From Bacteroidales bacterium (GTDB lineage Bacteria > Bacteroidota > Bacteroidia > Bacteroidales > 4484-276), in NCBI GenBank assembly GCA_014860585.1, contig JACZJL010000130.1, forward strand, positions 1 to 45,153: DNA of 45,153 nucleotides, given 5' to 3'. Of the stretch, positions 33,398 to 43,400 are shown piece after piece. The notes below the pieces were generated by a model that saw only the letters and a list, made by a program, of their open reading frames with translations, ran no database searches and was not told the DNA's origin. Made by a program: the position numbers and the translations under genes. Position 1 is the stretch's first letter. The number at the start of each line of letters is the position of its first letter.

Positions 33398-34273
33398 ATG
33401 AAATTCACAGCAGCTTTCTTTCCTTCCCTTTTTCTGGCAATGAGTTGCCAGGGGCAGACTGTTTTTCAATATGACCTTTCTCAACCTGATCTTGTTCATC
33501 AACTCCCCCCTATTCTCAACGAAGTTTCAGGGCTGACCAATATTGACAATAACCATGTCGCCTTAATTCAGGATGAACTGGGCATCGTATTTCTTTATGA
33601 TTTTTCGGAAGGTAAAATAGTTTCACAACATCAGTTCGAAAGCACCGGGGATTTTGAAGGGCTGGCTTACGCTGACAATAAGATGTACATCCTCCGAAGC
33701 GACGGACGACTGACCGAATGGAATAATTTTCCGGATCAGGCCAAATCAGTGAAACATTACGATTTAAACCTGCCAACATCAAACAATGAAGGACTTTGTT
33801 ATGACCCTAAACACAACAGGGTGCTCATTGCTGCAAAAAGTAAACCGGATCATGGGTATGAAAAATCGAGGCGATTGATCTATGCCTTTGATCTTTTAAC
33901 CAGGAAATTACTGAACAAACCGCTTTACAGCCTGAATGTAGATCGCCTGGCAGAAAAAGCCCACAGCTTAGGTATTGAACAAAGCAATCTTACTGAAAAA
34001 GGGAAACAAAAACCTTTCAATTTCCGCCCGTCAAGCCTTGCAATTCACCCATTGACCGGTGATCTGTACATCATTTCAGCGGTTGATTTTTTAATGGTGG
34101 TAATGAACCCTTCCGGAAAAATTATCCACATGGAGCCCCTCGAACCTGAGCGTTTTCCGCAAGCCGAAGGATTGACATTTCTCCCGGATGGCACGATGAT
34201 CATCACCAGTGAAGCTGCAGGGAAAGTACCGACCTTGCAGGTTTTTAAGATGAAAATGCAAGGCGATCACTAA
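33398..34273 (+). CDS. SdiA-regulated (YjiK-type) beta-propeller protein, exported
   Basis: A 291-residue protein. The ATG at 33398 is preferred over a TTG 11 codons earlier because it starts a good signal sequence, MKFTAAFFPSLFLAMSCQGQT. The Cys after AMS may be a lipidation site, though the lipobox is not ideal. The mature part has propeller-like repeats: EVSGLTNIDNNHVALIQDELG, DFEGLAYADNKMYILRSDG, NNEGLCYDPKHNRVLIAAKS, RPSSLAIHPLTGDLYIISA and QAEGLTFLPDGTMIITSEA. This five-fold pattern matches SdiA-regulated/YjiK proteins. Function is unknown. It is convergent with the response regulator gene. Confidence 0.84.
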   Translation: MKFTAAFFPSLFLAMSCQGQTVFQYDLSQPDLVHQLPPILNEVSGLTNIDNNHVALIQDELGIVFLYDFSEGKIVSQHQFESTGDFEGLAYADNKMYILRSDGRLTEWNNFPDQAKSVKHYDLNLPTSNNEGLCYDPKHNRVLIAAKSKPDHGYEKSRRLIYAFDLLTRKLLNKPLYSLNVDRLAEKAHSLGIEQSNLTEKGKQKPFNFRPSSLAIHPLTGDLYIISAVDFLMVVMNPSGKIIHMEPLEPERFPQAEGLTFLPDGTMIITSEAAGKVPTLQVFKMKMQGDH

Positions 34274-34318
34274 AAGTTGAACTGTCTTTGATCTGCCTTA
34301 CATGGCCATCGAATCCAT

Positions 34319-34954
34319 TCAAATTTGTTTAGGAAACACCTTGTTCAAGGCTTCTACTTTAGAATTTACCTGAAGTTTTTCGTAGATTTTTCTCAGGTAA
34401 GTCCTCACTGTTTCAATGCTAATGTAGAGTTTATCGGCAATTTCTTTGTAAGAGTAACCCTTGGCCAGTTCGTGGATGATCTCCTGCTCGCGGCTGGTCA
34501 GTTTTTCAAGCAGATCAGTCTGTTGGTTTCGGTTTTTAAATGAGGTGACCACCATTCTTGCGATTTCGGCTGACATTGGAGAGCCGCCGTTGTGAACATC
34601 CCTGATTGCGCGGAAAATCTGTTCCGGCGATGAACTTTTCAGCATATAACCTGTAGCCCCGGCACACAGTGAGTCGAATGTGCGTTCGGCGTCGCTGTGC
34701 GAGGTGCACATCAGAAACTGGATATCCGGCCTTCTGGGCTTGGACTGCCTGATACACTGAATGCCGTCCATCCCCGGCAGGGTGATGTCCATCAACACCA
34801 CATCCACAATGATCTTGTCGAGGACTTTTAAAAAATCCTCCGCTTTCTCATAAACACTCGTACAGACCAGGTCGCCGGCCATCGGCAGCATTTCCATCAT
34901 ACTCTCTCTCAGTTCCTGGTCGTCTTCAACTATTGCTACTAAAAGATGTTTCAT
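34319..34954 (-). CDS. NarL/LuxR-family response regulator
   Basis: A 211-residue DNA-binding response regulator. The receiver domain (about 1-120) has the acidic pair E10-D11-D12, phospho-acceptor D56 in VVLMDITLPGMDG, and a Thr/Ser and Lys at the expected later positions (MCTSHSD, YMLKSSS). The C-terminal LuxR-type helix-turn-helix (about 145-207) reads LTSREQEIIHELAKGYSYKEIADKLYISIETVRTYLRKIYEKL. It lies downstream of, and on the same strand as, a TPR histidine kinase, so the two form a likely two-component pair. The regulon is unknown. Confidence 0.93.
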   Translation of the reverse strand: MKHLLVAIVEDDQELRESMMEMLPMAGDLVCTSVYEKAEDFLKVLDKIIVDVVLMDITLPGMDGIQCIRQSKPRRPDIQFLMCTSHSDAERTFDSLCAGATGYMLKSSSPEQIFRAIRDVHNGGSPMSAEIARMVVTSFKNRNQQTDLLEKLTSREQEIIHELAKGYSYKEIADKLYISIETVRTYLRKIYEKLQVNSKVEALNKVFPKQI

Positions 34955-35106
34955 CGGGTAAGGTATTTCAACGTTCTAATTTATAACCGGCTATTTTTGG
35001 AATTTTTCTTTTCCCAAACTTTCTATTTCAACCGTTTGCGGCAAAAATAATCTCAGTTCGTACGGTTGTCAATCACATGAAAGTAGATTAATGAAATTTT
35101 GGGTAT

Positions 35107-37221
35107 TTAGTGGAGCTTCCCTGTGAAGATGACCTGGGTTCCCTCTCCTGAACCGGTCTGGATTTCCATCGTTCCTCCAACCGATTCCATTCGTTTACGC
35201 ATGTTTAACAATCCGTTTCCCCCGCCTTTGATCAGGTTTTCTTCAAATCCTTTCCCACTATCGGCCACGATTAGTGTGTAATGTTGGTTTTGCTGGTTAA
35301 ATGTGATTTCGATATTTTTTGCCCCGCTGTATTTTACTGCATTATGCAGCGACTCTTTCATCACAAGATAAAGCGTCCGCCGCAATTCCGGGCTGATGGA
35401 GTCGGAGAATGACACTTCAGGAAAAGATATTTTACATTCCATTGGAAGTCCTTCCATGTATTTGTTGATGAAGTTGCGCATGTATGCCAGCAAGCTACCA
35501 ACGTTGTCGCGTTCGGGGTTGGTTGACCAGATGATCTCGCCCAGTTTTGCTACTGATTCTTTGGAAAAGTTAACGATTTTATCGAGGGTTGTCAGGTCGT
35601 AAGGGGTTGCATGGTCTTTCGACTTAACTTTCAGCAATTCTGCCATCCATGAGATTTTGGTCAGACCCGAACTGATGTCGTCATGAATGTCCTGCGAGAT
35701 ACGTTCGCGAATGATCGCTTTTTCTTTCTGTTTTTCGGTTTCGATGAGTTGCGCCTGTGTTTCCTTCAGCTCCCTGAGTGTGGCGGACAGGTTCACATTG
35801 CTCTCTTCAAGCTGCAAATTGGCTTGGGAAATCTGACCGTTCAAGAGTGTTAGCTTAGAGTTGGCGGATTTTTGTAGTGCAAAGTTCCGGTAGATCAGCA
35901 CCAGCGCAAATGCCAGCAGGATCATTCCGAAGATGAAATAAATCCGTTCGTTTTTTTTCTTTTGCACCGCAAGACGGTCTAATTCGATCTGCTTGTCTTT
36001 CAGTTCAAGTTCACGTTGGGTTGTAAGTTTTTCCAGCTGAATTTTGCTTTCGTTTGACTGGATTGAATCGTGGTATTGATCATGCAGTTTAAAATATTTG
36101 AGTGCCTCGCGGTGGTTGCCTGCCGCCTCATAAGCCTCAGAAAGCTCATTGGCAAAATAGGCCAATGGCGCCAACGAGCCAAGCTGCTCATAGATTTCGA
36201 CTGATTGTGTAAGGTACTTTATGGCATTTTTTAATAAATCAGCCTTTTCCCCGCGAATCAACTCTGATATCGTGTCGCCCTGTTCGCGAAGCTTGATGCT
36301 GCGATAATAGGAAAGGCCAATATTGCCTAAGGTCAATGCGATGCCATCATTGTCATTCAGGGTTTGATGAATATGGTGTGCTTCCCAAAAAAGTTCTGTG
36401 CCTTTTTGGTAATCATTTTGTTCAAGGTACATCAGCGCAAGGTTGTTCAGATTGAGAGCAACAGCCATTTTCAGGTCAATCTTTCTGGCTTGTTCAATTG
36501 CCTGTGTATAATATGCTATTGCCTTTTCGGTGCTGTCAATTTGAGCGTAGTTAGCCGCAAGACTACCAATAACTGTAATAATCCCAACTTCATTATTGAT
36601 CTTTCGGCAATAATCGAGCGCCTTTGAATAATACTCAATGGAGGTTTGTTTTTTTTCCTGGGCAAGATAAATATTTCCGATGGAATTATAGGTAGTAGCA
36701 AGTCCGGTGGCATCATCCAAATCTTCGAAAATAGTGACAGCTTTAAATGTAACTTCCAGCGACTCAGGATATTTGCCCTGTAAATAGAAAACCCGCCCCT
36801 GATCCCTGAGTAAATGAGCCTCCAACATCAAATCGCCCAGTTTCCTGGCCAACTCCAGCGCTTCAAAGTTCAGTAAAATACTGCTGTCGTACTGTGCTAT
36901 TTTGATATAATAAAATGTCAGGTTTTTCAGTGACTGAAGCAAATACTTCTCATTGCTTAGGCGGGTTGCCAGTTCCCTGGTTTTTATCGCATACTCATAG
37001 CTTAGGGTAGGGTTGAAGTTGAGATAAAATGAGGTGATCTGATTGAAATTCTCCAGTTTTTTTTCGTCGTTTGAAATCGTATCCGTCACCCTTACCAGGG
37101 AGTCAATCGAGGACTGGGTAGGATTTTGTCCCGAAAGTGAAAACACTGAAAATATAACAAAAAGCCATGCCATGAGTGCGCCACGACCGACTTTTAGGGA
37201 AAGTGAGCAGAGTGTTTTCAT
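35107..37221 (-). CDS. TPR-containing sensor histidine kinase (HisKA_3 type)
   Basis: A 704-residue membrane kinase. A signal-like segment (about 12-32) leads to a sensor region with at least six TPR repeats (about 45-390), such as GLATTYNSIGNIYLAQEKKQ and AVALNLNNLALMYLEQNDYQ. A membrane helix follows near 427-448 (IYFIFGMILLAFALVLIY), then a coiled coil (about 460-505). The dimerisation domain carries the phospho-acceptor H513 in ERISQDIHDDISSGL. The ATPase domain shows LHNAVKYSGA (N box), DSGKGF and GGGNGLLNM (G boxes). HisKA_3 kinases pair with LuxR-type regulators; the adjacent gene fits. The TPR sensor resembles periplasmic protein-interaction domains, with unknown signal. Confidence 0.93.
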   Translation of the reverse strand: MKTLCSLSLKVGRGALMAWLFVIFSVFSLSGQNPTQSSIDSLVRVTDTISNDEKKLENFNQITSFYLNFNPTLSYEYAIKTRELATRLSNEKYLLQSLKNLTFYYIKIAQYDSSILLNFEALELARKLGDLMLEAHLLRDQGRVFYLQGKYPESLEVTFKAVTIFEDLDDATGLATTYNSIGNIYLAQEKKQTSIEYYSKALDYCRKINNEVGIITVIGSLAANYAQIDSTEKAIAYYTQAIEQARKIDLKMAVALNLNNLALMYLEQNDYQKGTELFWEAHHIHQTLNDNDGIALTLGNIGLSYYRSIKLREQGDTISELIRGEKADLLKNAIKYLTQSVEIYEQLGSLAPLAYFANELSEAYEAAGNHREALKYFKLHDQYHDSIQSNESKIQLEKLTTQRELELKDKQIELDRLAVQKKKNERIYFIFGMILLAFALVLIYRNFALQKSANSKLTLLNGQISQANLQLEESNVNLSATLRELKETQAQLIETEKQKEKAIIRERISQDIHDDISSGLTKISWMAELLKVKSKDHATPYDLTTLDKIVNFSKESVAKLGEIIWSTNPERDNVGSLLAYMRNFINKYMEGLPMECKISFPEVSFSDSISPELRRTLYLVMKESLHNAVKYSGAKNIEITFNQQNQHYTLIVADSGKGFEENLIKGGGNGLLNMRKRMESVGGTMEIQTGSGEGTQVIFTGKLH

Positions 37222-37351
37222 AACTTGAAATTTGGGTTTTGAACAGTTGTACTAAATTGAAAATCAAAAGTTTTACGAAAGAACAAAAGTTTAAATTGAT
37301 TGGTTCATTTTTGGGAGATTTGATTATAGTGGGTAAGTGCAGCCATTTTAA

Positions 37352-37387
37352 AATAAAACGATCCGACCACCAATGGCAGCCGGATCG
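37352..37387 (-). terminator. Rho-independent-like terminator of the giant secreted protein gene
   Basis: CGATCCG (37381-37387 side, minus strand first) pairs with CGGATCG (37359-37365 side) around a 15-base loop. On the minus strand the stem is followed by TTTTATTTTAAAA. It lies about 50 bases past the stop of the 2558-residue gene and before the kinase gene on the same strand. Confidence 0.65.
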
Positions 37388-37438
37388 CTGATTAAATCTA
37401 AAACCTAACTTGTAAAGAAAAATATGTTGAACTCCTGG

Positions 37439-40400
37439 CTATTTAACAACCAGTTTTCTGTTATTCAAAAGGTTATCTCCTGCAATCCTGATGAAATAGA
37501 CACCTTTGGGATGGTTACTCAGGTCAATTTGCCGGGAAGCTGACAAATTCCCCTGCGCAATTGTTTGTCCACCCGAGTTTGTAATTACGTACGCCATGTT
37601 AGAATTTTCGTGCTCCACAGCCAAAGTAAAAATTCCGGTTGATGGATTCGGGTATATGTTCAAACCAATTTGGTCAGGAGAAACAATAACGGTTGGGCTC
37701 ATCATCATGTTGCTGATTACCGACAACCCGTTAGTGGTAAAATAGCCGTCGCTGTTGGGCGCTTTGGCGTTGTAATCCACCTCGAGCGAATATTCGGTGT
37801 TGCTGCTGTTGCGGTAGAGTTTGAAAGTGAGTCGTTCCCCTTCTTCAAAACCATCTTTTGAGGATGATGTGAAATCGTTTCCAAAAAGTGACATCGAAAC
37901 AGAAATTCCCGTAACCTGGGTTAAACCTGCACACTGGCCGTCGCTGGTGAAAGCGCCGATCATATCGCCGGGTTCAAATGCTGTGGTTGCGTTCGGGTCG
38001 AAGACCACAATATGGCTTGAGCCTGAGTAGGCCGGATCATTCCACGGAGTGATGTTTTTCGCTCTAACGGGAAGGACATTCCCAAAGGAAGCATTTTTCC
38101 CACAGGCAGGGAAGGTTACTTCCACAGCATTCTGCACCTTGATATAGTAGGATTTTCCGGGAACCAGTGTCTGCAAGGTGTTGATGTTCATTTCGGGATA
38201 ATAAATTCCATTTCCGGCCACTTCATAAGCAATGATCAATCCGCTGATGCCGCTGAGCAGTTCATCTGCATCCAGATTGCAGGGTGATAAGACTGGCAAA
38301 AGGTTCCAGCCGGCATTGAGGGTAATGGTTTGGTTGGCCATCATTCCTTCGAAGGTCAGCATTCTTTCGGCGGCCATTTTGATAATATAGCCGTGTTGGT
38401 TGCTGAACTGGCTCATGGTATTGATGTTGAAGGCAGGATAAAATATCTCGTAAAAGTAGGTGGAGATGATCAGATCGTCCAATACCGGTGCAACAACATC
38501 GGCAAAAGCGTTTTCCGGCGACAAATCAACATAAGATGACCAGCCGCTCCAGCCCATTGGCAGAAGGATTTGCTGCGTGATTGACTCAGTAACCACAAGC
38601 TCTGCAGGCACTTCAAGTTCGGGTTGGGAAATGAACGGGTTGTTGGTGTTGATTTTCAGATTTGCATTGTAAGTTCCCAAATCGAGTAAAGATGAGTTAA
38701 ATGTTACTTCAACAGGGAATGATTCTCCAGGTTGGATAGTTCCGGCTTTTGGCGATACATCAAGCCAGGGATTGCCGATAGTAACCATAAAATCGGCACA
38801 ATTACCCCAGGAATATGGCTGACATGCATCATTAACAGGCTGACTTGTACGGCTTCTCATTCTCATTCCAAAAGTTCCGACGGGCGCATCTTCTGGAATT
38901 GTAAGTTCGCAGGTGTACCATGTATAACCCAATGTTATCTGGGCATTGGTAACGATGGTTTCGCTTTGGGTGAGTGTTTTATCATCGTCAAAATCAATCC
39001 ATACCGAAAAGTAAGTATCCCATGAGCGAGCCATGATTTTGAGCTGATAGGTTCCGCCTGGTTCAAGTTCGTGAGTCAGGTTGGTAAAATCCTGATACCA
39101 TGATGGCGAACCCTCGCAAGGCACATGAATGTCAATATTTGCCAGTTCCCATTGAATAATACCATCATCGCCACTGCAACCAAAACTGTAAAGATTACCG
39201 GAACAAAATCCCGATGATTTCAGGTTTGAAGCTTTTGAATCAACAATGTATTCTTTTTCAATATTAAAATCAACAGGTTCAGCGCCGGTATTGGTTAGCA
39301 AAAGTATTTGACTTGTGAGTGATTCACCGTTGGTATGTACTTCTGAAAGCGATGCCGGGTTGCTGGCCAGGATGCCATACAAGGGAATTCCCACGCAGAT
39401 TTCGTTGGAGAGACCGGTTTCAATATCTTCAGTAACTGCCTCGAGGACGGTGTAGCAATAATTACCCCCGGGCAAGATATCGTTGTCAATATAGCCGGTT
39501 TCGGTAAATTCACCCAATTTCACACCATTGCGGTACAACACAAAATATTGATCAAAAGGATTGTTTTCCAGACCTGTGAATTTACTTTCCCAGGCAAGAT
39601 GGATTTCGGCGCCCTGTTGTTCAGCAAAGAGCATCACAGGAGGTGATAGAATACCCACCGCCGCCGGCAATGACGGGACTGACTCCCCTTCGGTGTAAAC
39701 TGCCTTGACAATGTAGGTGTACTGGCCGGCTGCAAGATTCAGGTCGGTGTAGTTGGTTTGGTCGGTAAACGTTACAAATTGATCATTACGGTACAGGTTA
39801 TATCCCAGCAGCGTTTCTCCGGCTTTTGAAGGTGCAGGCGTGATATTTTTTCTTTCCGCTACAACAGCCAGGTTAGCGGCAAATACGCTTTTATCCACGC
39901 TCCTCGGAGTAAGGGCAACTGAGTTGGTTGCCATTTTTCCTCCGGAGCTATAAGTAACAAAAGCTTCGTGGCTTCCAACATAATAATAGCCAAGATTACC
40001 CAGCTCTGTAAAATTGCCGATTGACCCATAGAAAAGGGTTCCGTTGTAAAGGCTGTTATCAACTGCCACCAGCGGTCCGCCAGGGTTTGAGTTGATGGTG
40101 GCCACCATAAAATTCCCTGAATTGATGGTTACCGGATTAACTTCTACAGTTACCCAGTCGTTGGCCGGGCCGTTGGTAACGAAATAAGGGCCTGCAAGAA
40201 TTGTTGCACCATCACCCGACAGCACATAAACCCTCAGATGCTCCTGGTATGCTCCAAAGCCGTCGTTAAAGTAACGAACTTTCGATATTTGGCAGGGATA
40301 CTCTTCGGGTGTGAATAACTGGGCAAGGCCAAACATTCCGGTTTCAGAAGCCAAAGCATTTTCAAACGATCCGTCGTGATAATACAACCACTCTTCGCTA

Positions 40401-43400
40401 CCTGTTTCGGGCGAGTTCCATGTGAGGTTGACATCGAAAATATTGCTTATTTCAGCTTTCAGGCCATAAGGTGGTTTTAGGGCAAGTGAAAGATTGAAGT
40501 TGACGATCTCATCAGCGCCATGGATGATCTCAATGGTTTGAGATTGTGACAGGTATCCGTCAAACGTAGCAGTAACTTCGTAAACACCTTCAACCACATT
40601 TGGCAGGTTGTAATAACCGGCAGCAAGGGTGGCGGTTTGATAGTTTGCGCCTGCTGTAATGGTCACTCCCTGTAAGGGCAGGTTGGTGTAAGCATCAGTA
40701 ACCAGACCTGAAATTGTTCCGGCGCCAATGCTTTCAAAATACCACCACTCGCCGGCAGTTTCGCCAATTGCATTTTTGCAGGTGACCATCCACCGGTATT
40801 CGGTTTTGGGCAAAAGGGAAATGCCAACCGAAGCCAGATCGAAACTGTTTCCGGTGAAGAATCCGGTTTCGTGAATAAGGATATTATTGGGGAAAGAAAC
40901 CTGTTCGATCCTGATTTTTGATTGAGCCGTTCCAACGCCATTTGTCCATTCAAAAACAGGCTGCAAGGTAACCAAAACATCGCCATCAGCAGGAACCGGG
41001 TTTGATGGTTGTTGTGGTGGTAAAGTGGCAGCCACTGTCAGGAATACCGGAACACTCAGTTCTGATTCGGTAACTTCCTGACCATTGTGCACAAAACGGA
41101 TTTCCGCTTCATGAACGCCATCGGCAAGAAAACCGGCATTAAAATTCACATCAATCGTCTGGCTTTGTCCGGGTTGAACTGTTCCATTGATGTTCGATAA
41201 ACTCAGCCAACTATTTACATAACCGCCAATTTTGAAATAGCATGAGGGATTCGAATCCACATTTTTCCATCCGGGGCTGCCGAAATATCCGGCGTAGTCG
41301 TGCAATTTAGCATGATTTTGCAAATCTGCCGATCCAACCGACCAGTTCCATCTGGTGTTTTCAGCGCCGTTGCTGCCAACATATACTGCATAAACCGATA
41401 ACCAGTAGTGACCTGTTGGCAATACGACAGGATTGTTGAAATACAAATGCTGGGTGTCGAAGTTGAGATCATCAGGGACAATTTGTTCAACAAAAAGCAG
41501 CTCTCCAGGCTCGTTGTTGCTGTTTTGATAAATGGCTATTTTAAAAGCATCGGGCAGTGTTGACTGTGACGAAAAACCTTCGGTGTAGATGTACCTGATC
41601 TCCCACATTTCTTCAGATGGAACAATAAAGTCATCGGCGCTTATGATTCGTCCATCAGGAACTAAACCCGTAAGTTCCACAGAAATAGTTCCTGTGTTTG
41701 ACGGATTGATTAGGGTGTTATCCCACAAAATCGGGTATTGAATGTTGTTTTTCATCCCTTTGTCTTTTTCCTGGTAGATGAAATAAGCCTGCCATTCAAG
41801 ATCGGCTGTACCGGCGGGATTGGAAACAGTTAGCTGCTGAACGGACGAACCGCCCGGCTCCAGCGATTCATTAAGGCTCAGCGGATTGACCGTGATTTGT
41901 GCAAAATCAAGAACGAAATCCTGGTTGGCGGTTTGGTCTGCAAAAATTTCAACACCTGAAACAATCTGCATTAAGAACCCCTCCGCTTCGCAGGTGAAAT
42001 CATACACTCCGGCTAAAATCGCAGGAAACTCATAATACCCCGTTGCATCGGTGAATGATTCATAACTGCCTGCAAAAACCCGCGCGCCCTGAATGGGTTG
42101 GTTGGTTGCCGAAGTAACATATCCCGAAAGTGAGCCTTCGGTTAGATAATTTACCGAAACATCGTCGAGGAACCAACTATTGGCGTTTATCCCCTCATAC
42201 CTGAAAGCAATGTAAATCGTTTGTCCGGCAAAGGCATCCAGTGATATTTCAGTTTTCTCCCAATTCGAAACCACTGACGGTGCACTCCAGATTTCAACAA
42301 AATCTCCATCTGACGGGTTGGGAGAGCCGGCGGAAACCAGTACTGAATTTTTTTCATAATAACTTGCGTAGGCATTCAACGACCAGAATGACAGACGGAA
42401 CATTGTATAATCGGCAAGATTCAATGGAGGACTGATCAGCCATCCATCCTGATGGGTTGCATTAGCATAAGCATGCACAGCCGACTGGCTTCCGCCCTGG
42501 GTATGGTTGAACAAATCTGAACTTTCCCATTTCGTACCGCTAAAATCCATATCAAAAGGCATCCAGCAGGTGGGCGGGAAAGTTTCTCCATCGAAATCCT
42601 CGTTAAAAGGAAGGGTGTATGGATCGCAAATATTGTAAATAGTTTGAAAACTGAAAGGCCCAACCCAATCACTCACGCCACCCTCGCAAATTGCCTGCAC
42701 ATAAAAGTCGTACAGCGTTCCTTCCGAAAGGCCAACAAGTGAATATGGATTTGATGAAATAGATTCGAGTAATGTGCCGGTACCGGGAGCAAATCCCAAT
42801 GCACCCCATTCGAGGTTCCAGGTTATTTCACCATTTAAGGCGGTCCATGAAAGGTCGGCTCCTGATGAAGTAATATTGACGGCATTGAGGTCAATTGGTT
42901 TTAAACAAACCGGGAGCATACAATTGGCGGCGCCCTCAAACACAATTGTACCCACTTCGAGCGCATTATATCCTTCGGCCAGAAAAACAGTTTCTCCCAT
43001 GAAGTCAAGTATTTTCAATCCAACTTCCTGCGGATAATCTCCGCCATTATTGAAAAAAACCTCAAATCCGGTATCATGACAAAAGGAGTGATATTCAGTA
43101 TAATCATCGCCGTTAGTAAAATTTGTACCCAAAACCTTCACGACTGAACCTCCGGAGATCACCTGCATGGTGGCGCCATCCCAGCCATCGCCAAAGTCGT
43201 CGAGCAGGATAAAGGTATATTCGCATTCATCTTCTTCGATGCACGATTTGGTGGTGAAGCTTCCGGGGCCGTTCCATTCGCTAAGGTTGTTCGCATTGCA
43301 CACTGCCTGAACATAAAAATCGTAGGTTGTGCCCAGTTCAAGACCGGAAAGATTGTAAGGTTTATTGGGTGTGTTTTGAATCATATTTCCGGTTCCCGGC